DNA of 64,000 bases from Pseudomonas sp. AL03 (GTDB lineage: Bacteria > Pseudomonadota > Gammaproteobacteria > Pseudomonadales > Pseudomonadaceae). How positions within the stretch are numbered: the stretch's first letter is position 1; every line of letters starts with the position of its first letter. The translations under genes and the position numbers were made by a program. The notes under the pieces were generated by a model. That model searched no databases and was not told the origin of the DNA. It worked only from the letters and a program-made list of their open reading frames with translations. Location of the stretch: assembly GCF_029960815.1 (NCBI RefSeq), contig NZ_JASBRE010000002.1, positions 62,001 to 126,000 on the forward strand, written 5' to 3'. Shown here in pieces: positions 35,089-43,579 of the stretch.

Positions 35089-37929
35089 TTACACGGCGGT
35101 GAATCTGGACGACCGAGAGTGCAGCATTGCCTGGGTATACTTCAGCTCATGGATGGCGCTGTTTGTCATTTTCCTGAGGCTTTCGACCGTATCGCCGGAG
35201 GGGGTGTAGAATTTGCTGGGGACGACGCTGTATGTATTAATCGCCTTCACTCCAGCAGCCCCGAACATCGCCTCAATGTTGTTCATATTGGTATTCAACG
35301 TGTCGATCAGATGGCTAATATTTGAGTCGGCCTTCGCAATTTTCTCTGGGGAGAGTTTGGCCGCGGCACCTATGACTTCATGCACTATCTCAGGCAGGCC
35401 CAGGGCGCCGGAAAACCCCGCACTGATTTCGCTGGACATTGCTGTACCCGCCAACTTCATCCCGGTGGTTGCTCCCAAGTTGGTGCCTTCTTTGGCTCCC
35501 TTTAACCAGCCCTTTTGGTTCAGTGCGATGACCCCGTTCACAATTCCCTTGAATTTATTGGTGATGTAAGAGTTGTAACTCCCGGTCTTGTATTCACCTT
35601 TGGCAACGATCCTTTGCGGGTCCAACTTTCCGGCTTTGAATTTGACCGATGCACTCAGGCCTGATCGCTCCAAGGCAAAATCCAAACCCAGGCTTACTGC
35701 TTTTTTTGTCACGATCCCCAAGGCGGCACCTGTCGCTACGCCTGCCGGGCCGGCGGCGGCACCCAGTGCCGTTGTTCCCAGACCGATGGCAATACCGGCG
35801 CCATAGGAGACCGCCTGGCTTCCAATATGGAGGGCTGTTCTGATCGCGGCGGAGGCTCCATAAGCCTTCGCCGAGCGATGGTTGAGAATTTGTCTTTGGG
35901 CTTCCTTTGCCCTGCGTTCGGAGAGCCCCACTATAGCTGTATGTTTGTCAACAGCCTTAGACAGACTTGGTCGGGCACTTCCTTTGGCGCTTCGCACTTT
36001 TCTCTCATCCCGTTGCTGTGATGTTTCCAGAAAACCATCAATGAAGTTTTCGAGAGACTGGCCGGTGGGGTCGGTAAAGACAATCGGGTTATTCCCCACC
36101 ATCGCATAAAGATTCAGCCCATCCACATCCTCCGCCGGGTCGGCGCTGATCCAGCGTTGCAACCACGGCGCGTAGTATCGCGCGCCGTAGTAATACAACC
36201 CGCTGACATCCATCTCCTTGCCCGAGTAACGGATGAACTTGTACGCCACTTCGATCTGCGAGCGCACCGCCATCCACGCCGTGGCGCCGAACGGGTAGTA
36301 GCCTTCGTGGTTGATCAGTTGCGCCTGTTGATCCAGTTCCATCAGGCAGGAACCCAGGTGGTCGTCCAGGGTGTAGCGCAATTGATCGTTGTCGATACCG
36401 GTCGGTTTACCCGTCACCCAATGCAGACAACGGACGCTGCCGAAGCCGCCGACGAGGGTGATCACGTGCAGTTCTTCGCCGTTGTCGCGGGTGCGGATTT
36501 CCAGTCCCGGCAGATAGCGTACTTCGTGAAAGTGGCTGGTTTTCGTGGTGTGGGTTTCTTGGCGTTTGAAGACCCGTGCACCCTGGCTGTAGCGGCAATG
36601 CTCTGCGTCGTCGGGGCCGTTGTCGCGATGGACCAATGTCGCCCACTCCAGTTGATCGCGAGCGTTCCATTGCAAACCTCGCCCCGGCTGCAACGCCAAC
36701 AGGTTGCCATGACGGTCGAACAATCTGTCGAATTGCGGGTCGGGATCACCTTCGGTCCAGCGCACGCCACGGTTGCTGACCGGGTCGATGAACATCTGGC
36801 GAGTATGGCTGGCGCCTTCGCGCACATGGCTGAGTTTGATCAGATTACCGCCGTGATCGTACTGGTAAGTCTGGGTGTAGTTGCGCCGGTCGTTGGGGTC
36901 GGTTGGCTGCGGCCGGCCCGGGATGTCCGAAGGTGGACCGTCGTCGTAGCCGCTGGCGCTGGTCAGCCGGTACAGCGAGTCGTAGGTGAAGTCGCGGTGG
37001 CCATCGACCCGCTGGTTGGCGAAAAACGTCGGTGTGAAGACGTGGTCGAGGATGCGGGTGATGTTGCCCACCCGGTCGTATTGATATTCGAAATCCTGAA
37101 GAACCGACGCCTGATCCTTTTGTGCGGTTTGCTGGAGCAGGCGTCCGTCGGTCAAATCGTACATCCAGCGGCTGGTCAAGCCGTTTCCGGTTCGCTGCTC
37201 GACGATCTGTCCGGCAGCGTTGTACCTGGCGTCCTCCAATACCGATTGCCAGTCGGTGTGTCCGCTGAGCTGCAATTGCACCTGGGTGAGGTTTCCAGCG
37301 AGGTCGTAGCTCGACTGTTGCCGATGTCCAACGGCATCAGTCTGCTCCAGCGCCGCGCCCAGTGGACTGAAAGTGCGACGGCTGATGAAGGCCTTGGCAT
37401 CGTGGAAGGTGCGGGAATCAAACAGTGGCTGACCGAGCAGGTCATAGCTGTCGAGGCTCAGTTTGCCCGACGCATCGACCTGTTCGATCAACTGGCCGCG
37501 CAGGTTGTGTGCGGGATCGGCCGAGGCATCGGCATAAGTAAAGGTTTCGACGTTTGGCTGGCCATTTTCCTCGAGGGCGACCACACGTAGCTGAAGGTCA
37601 TAGGTAGTGCGCCAGTGACTGTCGCGTTGATCCCAATGCTGCAGCTCTTCCCCGGCCAGCCCCGGCAGGCTTAGCCGCCAGCCGGCATCGACGCTGTCGA
37701 CTTTCAAGGGTACGCCGCCCAACCCGTAAACGGTCACGAGGTTGGGTATGGGCAGGCGCGGATCCCATTGCGCCATTAGGCGCCCGGCTGCATCGTGTTG
37801 TTGGCGAGTCTTCAGGGCGGCAGGCGTATCACTGGAAAACGTGCGTAGGTATTCCACTTGCCTGACAGGCAAGCGGCGCGGGTCATAGCCCTTGATGTTC
37901 GGCGTGCGGTGATGAATGGATGAGGCCAC
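35089..37929 (-). CDS. TcC/Rhs-type toxin-complex subunit 1 (TccC-like)
   Basis: A 946-residue protein. Residues 1 to about 623 form the RHS/YD-repeat shell that with TcB encloses the toxin. The conserved core end is seen as GLYYYGARYYAPWLQRWISADP, here condensed to YYGARYYAPWLQRW, then DVDGLNLYAMVGNNP and DPTG. The last about 323 residues are the variable toxin end, with a Gly/Ala-rich hydrophobic stretch (YGAGIAIGLGTTALGAAAG) and a helical tail; no known toxin motif was recognised. The start is GTG at 37929 with GGAG upstream. It is last in the TcB-TcC operon, 27 bases after TcC2. Its core shares 929 bp with TcC3 (one mismatch). Confidence 0.88.
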   Translation of the reverse strand: MASSIHHRTPNIKGYDPRRLPVRQVEYLRTFSSDTPAALKTRQQHDAAGRLMAQWDPRLPIPNLVTVYGLGGVPLKVDSVDAGWRLSLPGLAGEELQHWDQRDSHWRTTYDLQLRVVALEENGQPNVETFTYADASADPAHNLRGQLIEQVDASGKLSLDSYDLLGQPLFDSRTFHDAKAFISRRTFSPLGAALEQTDAVGHRQQSSYDLAGNLTQVQLQLSGHTDWQSVLEDARYNAAGQIVEQRTGNGLTSRWMYDLTDGRLLQQTAQKDQASVLQDFEYQYDRVGNITRILDHVFTPTFFANQRVDGHRDFTYDSLYRLTSASGYDDGPPSDIPGRPQPTDPNDRRNYTQTYQYDHGGNLIKLSHVREGASHTRQMFIDPVSNRGVRWTEGDPDPQFDRLFDRHGNLLALQPGRGLQWNARDQLEWATLVHRDNGPDDAEHCRYSQGARVFKRQETHTTKTSHFHEVRYLPGLEIRTRDNGEELHVITLVGGFGSVRCLHWVTGKPTGIDNDQLRYTLDDHLGSCLMELDQQAQLINHEGYYPFGATAWMAVRSQIEVAYKFIRYSGKEMDVSGLYYYGARYYAPWLQRWISADPAEDVDGLNLYAMVGNNPIVFTDPTGQSLENFIDGFLETSQQRDERKVRSAKGSARPSLSKAVDKHTAIVGLSERRAKEAQRQILNHRSAKAYGASAAIRTALHIGSQAVSYGAGIAIGLGTTALGAAAGPAGVATGAALGIVTKKAVSLGLDFALERSGLSASVKFKAGKLDPQRIVAKGEYKTGSYNSYITNKFKGIVNGVIALNQKGWLKGAKEGTNLGATTGMKLAGTAMSSEISAGFSGALGLPEIVHEVIGAAAKLSPEKIAKADSNISHLIDTLNTNMNNIEAMFGAAGVKAINTYSVVPSKFYTPSGDTVESLRKMTNSAIHELKYTQAMLHSRSSRFTAV
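36140..37068. repeat. Near-identical 929-bp block shared with 41787-42715 (copy in TcC1)
   Basis: Direct repeat with 41787-42715. By reading, the only mismatch is at 37015/42662 (G versus A). Identity begins at 36140, where differences at 36131 and 36139 end, and stops at 37069. It lies wholly within the RHS core and ends just before the variable C-terminus. Confidence 0.85.
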
Positions 37930-37956
37930 GTTTTCACACTCCGTTGCGCCAAGGGA

Positions 37957-40785
37957 TTACGCCGCATGTTGTGTCTGCGCTAAATACTGGGACACCCTGC
38001 TGATCAAGTTTCTGGCATGTTTTATCTTGCCGCGCGCGATGGTTGTTTCTTGTTCAAGGGTCGTGCGGTCGTGGGGCGAGGTCTTCACTGGCATCCCGTC
38101 TGCACCAAAGAGAACCGAAGCCGCTTTGACGTCGGCCTCTGTCAGAGTCTGCAACGCTAGCTGTATGACGCTGTTTTCTTTGTCGAAATGACGTTCCAAT
38201 GCGTCGAGCTGTGCACTGATCCGATCCAGATCACCCTGGCCGAAAGCGCCGTTGAGCGCTTCTGTCAGTTGAGAGGCTTGCCGGGCGAAAGCCAACGCCT
38301 GTTTCAGGTAGGGCACCTTGAGGTTCTTGCCGATGGCCCTGGCGGTGGTTTCAATCCCAAGTTTGGTCAAGCCTGCCGAGGACTCCGGGCTGAAACTCTT
38401 TACGACTGCCGTGATACTGAACGGCTCGGTCGAGGCTTTACCTTTCAGGCGAGTGACGGAGAGTGACACGGGGTCGGGAGTGATGGTGTAACCCAAGGTC
38501 GTTTCGTCGCCCAGTTTTTCCATGACTTTGCTCGCGGCGTCCGCAAAAAAGATGCCGGTGATCGCTGCGGCTACGGGAACCAGTACCGGCGCCGCCGGCC
38601 CGGTCAAACTGGCTGCCCCGCCACCAAGCACTGCGCCGAATGCCCCGGCCTTGATTGTGACGGCGAAGCTGGCCACGCTGAACACTAGTTTTTTGCCCGC
38701 CGTTTTATAGATGTCGCGGGTGCGGGTGAGGTTATAGAGCTGATAATTGAGTTTTTTCAGTTCGCGGTTGGTCGTGTCGAGAAAGTCGGCGTGCTCGATG
38801 AGTTTTTGTCGGGCTGGGCTTTCCTCCTGTTGAGTGCCGAGCTGATCGATGTAGCGCAAAGGGTTGTTCGCCACAAACCGATACAGATTCAGCCCATCCA
38901 CGTCCCCCGCCGGGTCAGGGCTGATCCAGCGCTGCAACCATGGCGCATAGTAACGGGCGCCGTAGTAGTACAGTCCGCTGGCGTCCATTTCCTTACCCGA
39001 GTAACGAACGGTTTTATAGCTGGCCTCCAGTTCCGAGCGGGTCGCCCACCACGCGGTGCCGCCGAAGGCGTAGTAGATTTCCAGACTGATCACGCCGCCC
39101 TGGCGATCGAGTTCCAGTGAGCACGAGCCAAGGTGATCGTCGAGGCTGTGGCGTAGCTGATCGGCCTCAACGCCGGCGGGCTGGCCGCTAACCCAGTGCA
39201 GGCAGCGGGCGCCCGGCAGCACGATCACGTGCAACTGCTGGCCGTCGCTGCGGGTGTGGATTTCCAGGCCTGGCAGGTAGCGAACTTCGCGACGATGGGT
39301 GATCGACGGAGTGTGAGCCAGCGAGCATTTGTACACCCGCTCGGCCTGGCTGTAGCGGTAAGTCTCTTCGTCATCGGGCAGGCCGTTGCTGTGCTGGAGC
39401 ACGGTGACTCTGGCCAGTTGATCGCGGCTGTTCCATGCCAGCGGCAGCGTGCCGGGTTGTAGGCACAGCTGATTGCCGTGAGGGTCGAAATGCTCGTCGA
39501 AAACCGGATCCGGATCGCCTGCTGGCCAGCGCACACCGCGATTGCTGTGAGGGGCAATGCGCATTTGTCGGGTGAGGTTGTGGCCTTCACGCACATGCCG
39601 CAGTTCGGTCAGGTTGCCGCCGGCGTCGTATTCGTAATGCTCGGTGTAATTGAAGCGACGGCCCGGGTCGATCGGCCGGATCGGTGCCGGCAGCCCCGGT
39701 TGCAGGTGGGGAATGTCACCCTCGAAACCGTGGCTTTCGGTCAGGCGGTATAACGAGTCGTAGATAAACTGGCGATGGCCATCGATGTGCTGGTTGGCGA
39801 AGTGCACGGTGGCCAAACTGTGGTCTTCGATGCGCAGAACATTGCCCACTGGGTCGTAGGTGTAGTGAAAATCCTGCAATGGTTTTTCCTGATCCTTCTG
39901 CGCCAGCAACCGCAGCAGACGACTGTCGGCCGGGTCGTAGAACCAACTGCTCAGAACGCCATTGCCGGCGAGTTGCTCGGTGAGCTGACCGGCGGCGTTG
40001 TAATGGGCCTCGTGCAGAATCTCTTCCGGCTCGGCGGCGCCAGCCAGCTGCAGAGATACATGATTCAGTTGTCGGGCACGGTCGTAGTGCAATTGCTGTC
40101 GGTGACCACCGGCATCGACTTGCGTGAGCAGGGCGCCGCAGGCGCTGTAGGTTCGGTGGCTGAGAAAGGCTTCGGCATCGAGGGTGCGGGTTTCGCGCAG
40201 CGGTTGGCCGAGCAGGGCGAAACTGTGGAACGTGACGGTGCCCGAGGGATCCTTCAGCGCGGTCATCTGGCCGCGCAGGTTGTGGGCGGCGTTGGCCGAG
40301 GCATTGGCGTAGGTAAAGGTTTCGACGTCCGGCTGGGCATTTTCTGCGACCGCCACTATGCGCAGTTGATTGTCGTAGGTCATGCGCCAATGACTGCCGC
40401 GCGCATCCCAGCGTTGCAACGCTTCACCGGCCAGCCCCGGCAGGCTCAGACGCCAGCCGGCATCGACGCTGTCGACTTTGAGTGGTTCGCCGGTCAGGTT
40501 GTAAACGGTGGCGAGGTTGGGTTTGGGGGCGCTGGCGAACAGGCGCGGATCCCATTGCTCGGCCAATCGACCGGCAGCGTCATGCAACTGGCGAGTGACG
40601 AGGCCCTCCACAACACCGCCATCTACCTTGCGCAAATAATCCACTTGCCGGACGGGCAAACCGCGACTGTCGTTGACGAACAGTGTCGGCGTACGGTGGT
40701 GCAGGGACGCAACACCGCGCGGTAGCATGCCGTTATTGTCATTGGCGCTGACATCAAAAGAGCGCACCTGCCCGGAGCCAGTCAT
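37957..40785 (-). CDS. TcC/Rhs-type toxin-complex subunit 2 (TccC-like)
   Basis: A 942-residue protein with the same plan as its neighbours: RHS core to about residue 650 (LYYYGARYYAPWLQRWIS, then DPAGDVDGLNLYRFVANNP) and a 292-residue C-terminus different from the other two. The C-terminus has a helical start, a hydrophobic Gly/Ala-rich segment (FGAVLGGGAASLTGPAAPV) and a PDPVSLSVTRLK motif. ATG at 40785 with GAAGGGA upstream is preferred over the in-frame TTG at 40800. It starts after a short gap from TcC3. Its core is clearly diverged from TcC1/TcC3. Confidence 0.87.
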   Translation of the reverse strand: MTGSGQVRSFDVSANDNNGMLPRGVASLHHRTPTLFVNDSRGLPVRQVDYLRKVDGGVVEGLVTRQLHDAAGRLAEQWDPRLFASAPKPNLATVYNLTGEPLKVDSVDAGWRLSLPGLAGEALQRWDARGSHWRMTYDNQLRIVAVAENAQPDVETFTYANASANAAHNLRGQMTALKDPSGTVTFHSFALLGQPLRETRTLDAEAFLSHRTYSACGALLTQVDAGGHRQQLHYDRARQLNHVSLQLAGAAEPEEILHEAHYNAAGQLTEQLAGNGVLSSWFYDPADSRLLRLLAQKDQEKPLQDFHYTYDPVGNVLRIEDHSLATVHFANQHIDGHRQFIYDSLYRLTESHGFEGDIPHLQPGLPAPIRPIDPGRRFNYTEHYEYDAGGNLTELRHVREGHNLTRQMRIAPHSNRGVRWPAGDPDPVFDEHFDPHGNQLCLQPGTLPLAWNSRDQLARVTVLQHSNGLPDDEETYRYSQAERVYKCSLAHTPSITHRREVRYLPGLEIHTRSDGQQLHVIVLPGARCLHWVSGQPAGVEADQLRHSLDDHLGSCSLELDRQGGVISLEIYYAFGGTAWWATRSELEASYKTVRYSGKEMDASGLYYYGARYYAPWLQRWISPDPAGDVDGLNLYRFVANNPLRYIDQLGTQQEESPARQKLIEHADFLDTTNRELKKLNYQLYNLTRTRDIYKTAGKKLVFSVASFAVTIKAGAFGAVLGGGAASLTGPAAPVLVPVAAAITGIFFADAASKVMEKLGDETTLGYTITPDPVSLSVTRLKGKASTEPFSITAVVKSFSPESSAGLTKLGIETTARAIGKNLKVPYLKQALAFARQASQLTEALNGAFGQGDLDRISAQLDALERHFDKENSVIQLALQTLTEADVKAASVLFGADGMPVKTSPHDRTTLEQETTIARGKIKHARNLISRVSQYLAQTQHAA

Positions 40786-40816
40786 CGCAATTCCCTTCAA
40801 CCTGTTTCGTTCGAAG

Positions 40817-43579
40817 TCAGGCCGCTCTTTTGGCGGTTTTTTCTGCCACCTGTCGACCGTATCGTTTTAGCGTCACTTGCGTACGCTTAATGTCACCTAT
40901 CGCGCGCTCTTTGAACGGTGAAAGGTTCGCCTGGTGAACCGTGCTTGCCTTGTCGGTGCCCACGCGTCCTAGTACAAGATCCCTCAAATAAAATTGGTCT
41001 TGGTCATAAAACTCTTTAATGCCCAGTTCGGCGAAATCCGCATTGATCTGTGCCGCTACGCCCACAGTCGCTTCGCGCAACTGCTCAAGCGTCGACTCGA
41101 TTTCATGCAGCTCTATCTGGAACAGCCCTTCCTCAGCCCGGTTCGCGTCTTCGGCCACTTTCGCCATGGCAAAGGCTTCCCCGACTCCTGGGATGTAGGC
41201 CCCGACCGTTCTGGATACCAGTGCAATCGAGTTAGCCATAAATTCATCACCCGTCGCAGGGCGAAACAGATTTTCGTTGGAGTTTCCCGCCAGGCCCAAT
41301 CCTGCCCGTTCTTTAAGCGTGTCGGCGCTGAACGCGGAAGGATCCGGCACGATGGGGGTGTCGAGTTTCAAGGGGCTCATCAGTTGGGCATACAAGCCGG
41401 TACTTTTATCGGCGACTCTGTTGCCCAGAAGCATGCCGAACACGCCGCCCGATAAATGCGGATTGGCGTTGGTGAATTTTGGAATGGCCCCGCCAGCGGC
41501 GCCTGCGCCGTGGAATGACGTGTACCAGCCAACAGCGCCGTTGGCGATTTGATAGACAAGGTTTTTCAGAATGTTCAACCGGAATGCAGCCGGGTGGGAA
41601 AGATCAGAGAGCTGTTTGTCCAAGGTGTCCATTTCATGATGGACGCTGGATAGAAACTGGAAACCGCTGACAATTCTATTCTTCAACTCGCTGGGTGTTC
41701 TTTTTTTGCCTTGATTATCGAAATAGCTCAGCGGATTGTTGCCCACAAACGCATAGAGACTCAGGCCATCCACATCCCCCGCCGGATCGGCGCTGATCCA
41801 GCGTTGCAACCACGGCGCGTAGTATCGCGCGCCGTAGTAATACAACCCGCTGACATCCATCTCCTTGCCCGAGTAACGGATGAACTTGTACGCCACTTCG
41901 ATCTGCGAGCGCACCGCCATCCACGCCGTGGCGCCGAACGGGTAGTAGCCTTCGTGGTTGATCAGTTGCGCCTGTTGATCCAGTTCCATCAGGCAGGAAC
42001 CCAGGTGGTCGTCCAGGGTGTAGCGCAATTGATCGTTGTCGATACCGGTCGGTTTACCCGTCACCCAATGCAGACAACGGACGCTGCCGAAGCCGCCGAC
42101 GAGGGTGATCACGTGCAGTTCTTCGCCGTTGTCGCGGGTGCGGATTTCCAGTCCCGGCAGATAGCGTACTTCGTGAAAGTGGCTGGTTTTCGTGGTGTGG
42201 GTTTCTTGGCGTTTGAAGACCCGTGCACCCTGGCTGTAGCGGCAATGCTCTGCGTCGTCGGGGCCGTTGTCGCGATGGACCAATGTCGCCCACTCCAGTT
42301 GATCGCGAGCGTTCCATTGCAAACCTCGCCCCGGCTGCAACGCCAACAGGTTGCCATGACGGTCGAACAATCTGTCGAATTGCGGGTCGGGATCACCTTC
42401 GGTCCAGCGCACGCCACGGTTGCTGACCGGGTCGATGAACATCTGGCGAGTATGGCTGGCGCCTTCGCGCACATGGCTGAGTTTGATCAGATTACCGCCG
42501 TGATCGTACTGGTAAGTCTGGGTGTAGTTGCGCCGGTCGTTGGGGTCGGTTGGCTGCGGCCGGCCCGGGATGTCCGAAGGTGGACCGTCGTCGTAGCCGC
42601 TGGCGCTGGTCAGCCGGTACAGCGAGTCGTAGGTGAAGTCGCGGTGGCCATCGACCCGCTGATTGGCGAAAAACGTCGGTGTGAAGACGTGGTCGAGGAT
42701 GCGGGTGATGTTGCCGACACGGTCGTAGAAGTATTCAAGGTTTTGCAGAGCCGGCTCGGTGGTTTTTTGCGCTCGTTGCTTGGACAGGCGCCCATCGGCG
42801 GGATCGTAGGTCCAGGTGCTGAACACGTCATTGCCGGCGCGTTGGTCGGTGATCTGACCATTGGCGTTGTACTGCGCGTGTTTCAGAACTGGCTGCCAGT
42901 TCAAGCTTCCTTTTATCCGCAGCTGAACCTGCTTGAGCTGCCCGGCAATGTCGTAGCGCAATTGCTGCTGGTGATCACCGGCATCGGTCTGGCTCAACCC
43001 CGTGCCGAGCGGGCTGTAAATGCGGCTGCTGCGGTAGGGCTCGCCCTCAAGGGTTCGGGTTTCGCGCAGTGGTTGCCCCAGCAGGCTGTAGCTGTCGAGC
43101 CTCAAGGTGCCGGAGCGGTCGAACTGTTCGGTCGGCTGGCCGCGCAGGTTGTGGGCGGGATCGGCCGAGGCGTCGGCATAGGTAAAGATTTCGACGTTTG
43201 GCTGGCCGTTTTCCTCGATGGCAATCGGGCGTAACTGAGGGTCGTAGGTGGTGCGCCAATGACTGCCGCGTTGGTCCCAATGTTGAAGCGCTTCCCCGGC
43301 CACGCCGGGCAGCGTCAAACGCCAACCGGCATCGACGGAGTCGACTTTGAGCGGCTCACCGGAAAGGTGGTAGACCGTAGTCAGATTGGGGATGAACCCG
43401 AACAATCGCGGGTCCGATTGCTCGACCAGGCGCCCGGCGGCGTCGTAGTGCTGGCGAGTGAGCAGGGTTGCCAGCGGTCCGCCGATGACCTTGCGCAAGT
43501 ACTCGGCTTGGCGAATCGGTAAGCCGCGACTATCAATGGCCGTCACATTCGGGGTGCGCCAATGAACCGTCGTTGTCAT
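40817..43579 (-). CDS. TcC/Rhs-type toxin-complex subunit 3 (TccC-like)
   Basis: A 920-residue protein; the RHS core runs to about residue 623 (DPAGDVDGLSLYAFVGNNP, then DNQG), followed by a 297-residue C-terminus. That end has a hydrophobic Gly-rich part (FHGAGAAGGAIPKF), a VPDPSAFSADTLKERAG motif parallel to the PDP motif in TcC2, and a long helical tail. The ATG at 43579 overlaps the TcB stop (ATGA), so it is translated right after TcB. It is the first TcC of the operon. Confidence 0.88.
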   Translation of the reverse strand: MTTTVHWRTPNVTAIDSRGLPIRQAEYLRKVIGGPLATLLTRQHYDAAGRLVEQSDPRLFGFIPNLTTVYHLSGEPLKVDSVDAGWRLTLPGVAGEALQHWDQRGSHWRTTYDPQLRPIAIEENGQPNVEIFTYADASADPAHNLRGQPTEQFDRSGTLRLDSYSLLGQPLRETRTLEGEPYRSSRIYSPLGTGLSQTDAGDHQQQLRYDIAGQLKQVQLRIKGSLNWQPVLKHAQYNANGQITDQRAGNDVFSTWTYDPADGRLSKQRAQKTTEPALQNLEYFYDRVGNITRILDHVFTPTFFANQRVDGHRDFTYDSLYRLTSASGYDDGPPSDIPGRPQPTDPNDRRNYTQTYQYDHGGNLIKLSHVREGASHTRQMFIDPVSNRGVRWTEGDPDPQFDRLFDRHGNLLALQPGRGLQWNARDQLEWATLVHRDNGPDDAEHCRYSQGARVFKRQETHTTKTSHFHEVRYLPGLEIRTRDNGEELHVITLVGGFGSVRCLHWVTGKPTGIDNDQLRYTLDDHLGSCLMELDQQAQLINHEGYYPFGATAWMAVRSQIEVAYKFIRYSGKEMDVSGLYYYGARYYAPWLQRWISADPAGDVDGLSLYAFVGNNPLSYFDNQGKKRTPSELKNRIVSGFQFLSSVHHEMDTLDKQLSDLSHPAAFRLNILKNLVYQIANGAVGWYTSFHGAGAAGGAIPKFTNANPHLSGGVFGMLLGNRVADKSTGLYAQLMSPLKLDTPIVPDPSAFSADTLKERAGLGLAGNSNENLFRPATGDEFMANSIALVSRTVGAYIPGVGEAFAMAKVAEDANRAEEGLFQIELHEIESTLEQLREATVGVAAQINADFAELGIKEFYDQDQFYLRDLVLGRVGTDKASTVHQANLSPFKERAIGDIKRTQVTLKRYGRQVAEKTAKRAA
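41787..42715. repeat. Near-identical 929-bp block shared with 36140-37068 (copy in TcC3)
   Basis: Second copy of the direct repeat, 5647 bases apart. It covers about one third of the TcC3 gene, in the RHS core. Such a repeat allows recombination that would delete TcC2 and exchange toxin ends. Confidence 0.85.

Noticed and set aside
41711..43234. 507-residue plus-strand ORF opposite TcC3, with a near-identical relative opposite TcC1
   Set aside because: The apparent conservation comes only from the 929-bp duplication of the TcC core; the sense strand encodes a clear RHS protein.
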